From positions 1-6,835 of the forward strand of contig JAIRKS010000017.1 in the NCBI GenBank assembly GCA_031259905.1: a DNA stretch of 6,835 nt, written 5' to 3'. Source of the stretch: Odoribacteraceae bacterium. Lineage in GTDB: Bacteria > Bacteroidota > Bacteroidia > Bacteroidales > Marinifilaceae. Positions 6,722 through 6,835 of the stretch are shown here, piece after piece. The position numbers and the translations under genes are program-made. Positions within the stretch are counted from its first letter, which is position 1. Each line of letters begins with the position of its first letter. The notes under the pieces were generated by a model. It was not told where the DNA came from and did not search any database. It saw only the letters and a program-made list of their open reading frames with translations.

Positions 6722-6835
6722 AGTATACTCGCGTTAAGAAACCTTTCATCGGGAATTCCCGCAAGTATACATATGTTAAGAGGCCTTTCGTCGGGAATTC
6801 CCGAAAGTATACTCATGTTAATAACCCTTTCGTCG
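6707..6835. repeat. 42-bp-period tandem array of palindromes, continuing past the right edge
   Basis: Three units begin at 6707, 6750 and 6792, and a fourth starts at 6834. Each unit has a main palindrome (GGAAGCTTCC in the first, CGGGAATTCCCG in the second and third), then AAGTATAC with a GTATAC dyad whose centre is always 12 bp from the main dyad, then a GTTA...CCTTTC tail. The main dyad centres (6713/6714, 6755/6756, 6797/6798) are exactly 42 bp apart, although the first unit has one extra base. Palindromic symmetry is kept even where the bases differ, which suggests selection for a dyad or a hairpin. The array is probably intergenic; its length is not known. Confidence 0.85.

Larger units (their letters stand above)
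6607..6835 (-). other. Open frame through the tandem array; probably not a gene
   Basis: The minus-strand frame is open from the right edge to a TGA at 6607-6609. Because 42 is a multiple of three, the array reads as 14-residue repeats of the form GIPDERxLNxxILS, followed by 40 unrelated residues. Against a gene: the repeats use AGG, ATA, CTT, AGT and TGT codons, unlike the G/C-ending codons of neighbouring genes, and the differences between units mostly change the amino acid while keeping the DNA palindromes. It could still be the C-terminus of a gene outside the window, so it is noted rather than called. Confidence 0.2.

Noticed and set aside
293..6835. CRISPR array as an explanation for the repeats
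   Set aside because: The units are nearly contiguous with no unique spacers of uniform length, repeats are 21 or 42 bp including the variable part, and no cas-like gene is present.
1..6835. Insertion sequence, integrase, toxin-antitoxin or phage-defence module
   Set aside because: No transposase, recombinase, nuclease, helicase or toxin-like protein was seen in any frame; both complete genes encode exported beta-rich proteins.

Overview
The window looks like chromosomal DNA from a GC-rich member of the Bacteroidales, seen through its cell-surface gene content. The evidence is a fimbrillin-type C-terminus, a lipoprotein that joins a fimbrillin-like domain to a beta-helix, BACON-like domains and a FISUMP-type C-terminal domain, and starts preceded by A-rich leaders rather than Shine-Dalgarno sequences. 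Coding DNA has mostly G or C in third codon positions, while the gene-proximal leaders are AT-rich. A Rikenellaceae/Alistipes-like host would fit the base composition, but this is a guess.

Layout, left to right. Positions 1-234 (+) are the last 77 codons of a probable fimbrial (fimbrillin-type) subunit. Positions 235-342 are a convergent intergenic gap with two copies of a palindrome, centres 21 bp apart, that can fold into one strong hairpin. Positions 343-3732 (-) encode a 1129-residue modular surface lipoprotein, a good candidate for a fimbrial tip or accessory adhesin. Positions 3733-4038 are a spacer with a GC-rich, hairpin-dense island that is also an open frame overlapping the lipoprotein start (ATGA), a terminator-like hairpin, and a short GT run. 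Positions 4039-6489 (-) encode an 816-residue secreted protein that reads as a beta-propeller followed by three Calx-beta-like domains. Positions 6490-6835 hold an AT-rich leader, a GC-rich inverted repeat, and the start of a 42-bp-period tandem array of palindromes that runs off the right edge.

The two large minus-strand genes lie in the same direction, and both products are exported, beta-rich, and probably displayed on or released from the cell surface. With the convergent fimbrial gene this looks like a surface-adhesion locus. No enzyme active site, tRNA, rRNA, transposase or CRISPR array was seen. The least explained signals are the two non-coding palindrome families. One has 21-bp spacing and the other 42-bp spacing, about two and four helical turns, and both share a GGAA...TTCC or GGGAA...TTCCC symmetry.
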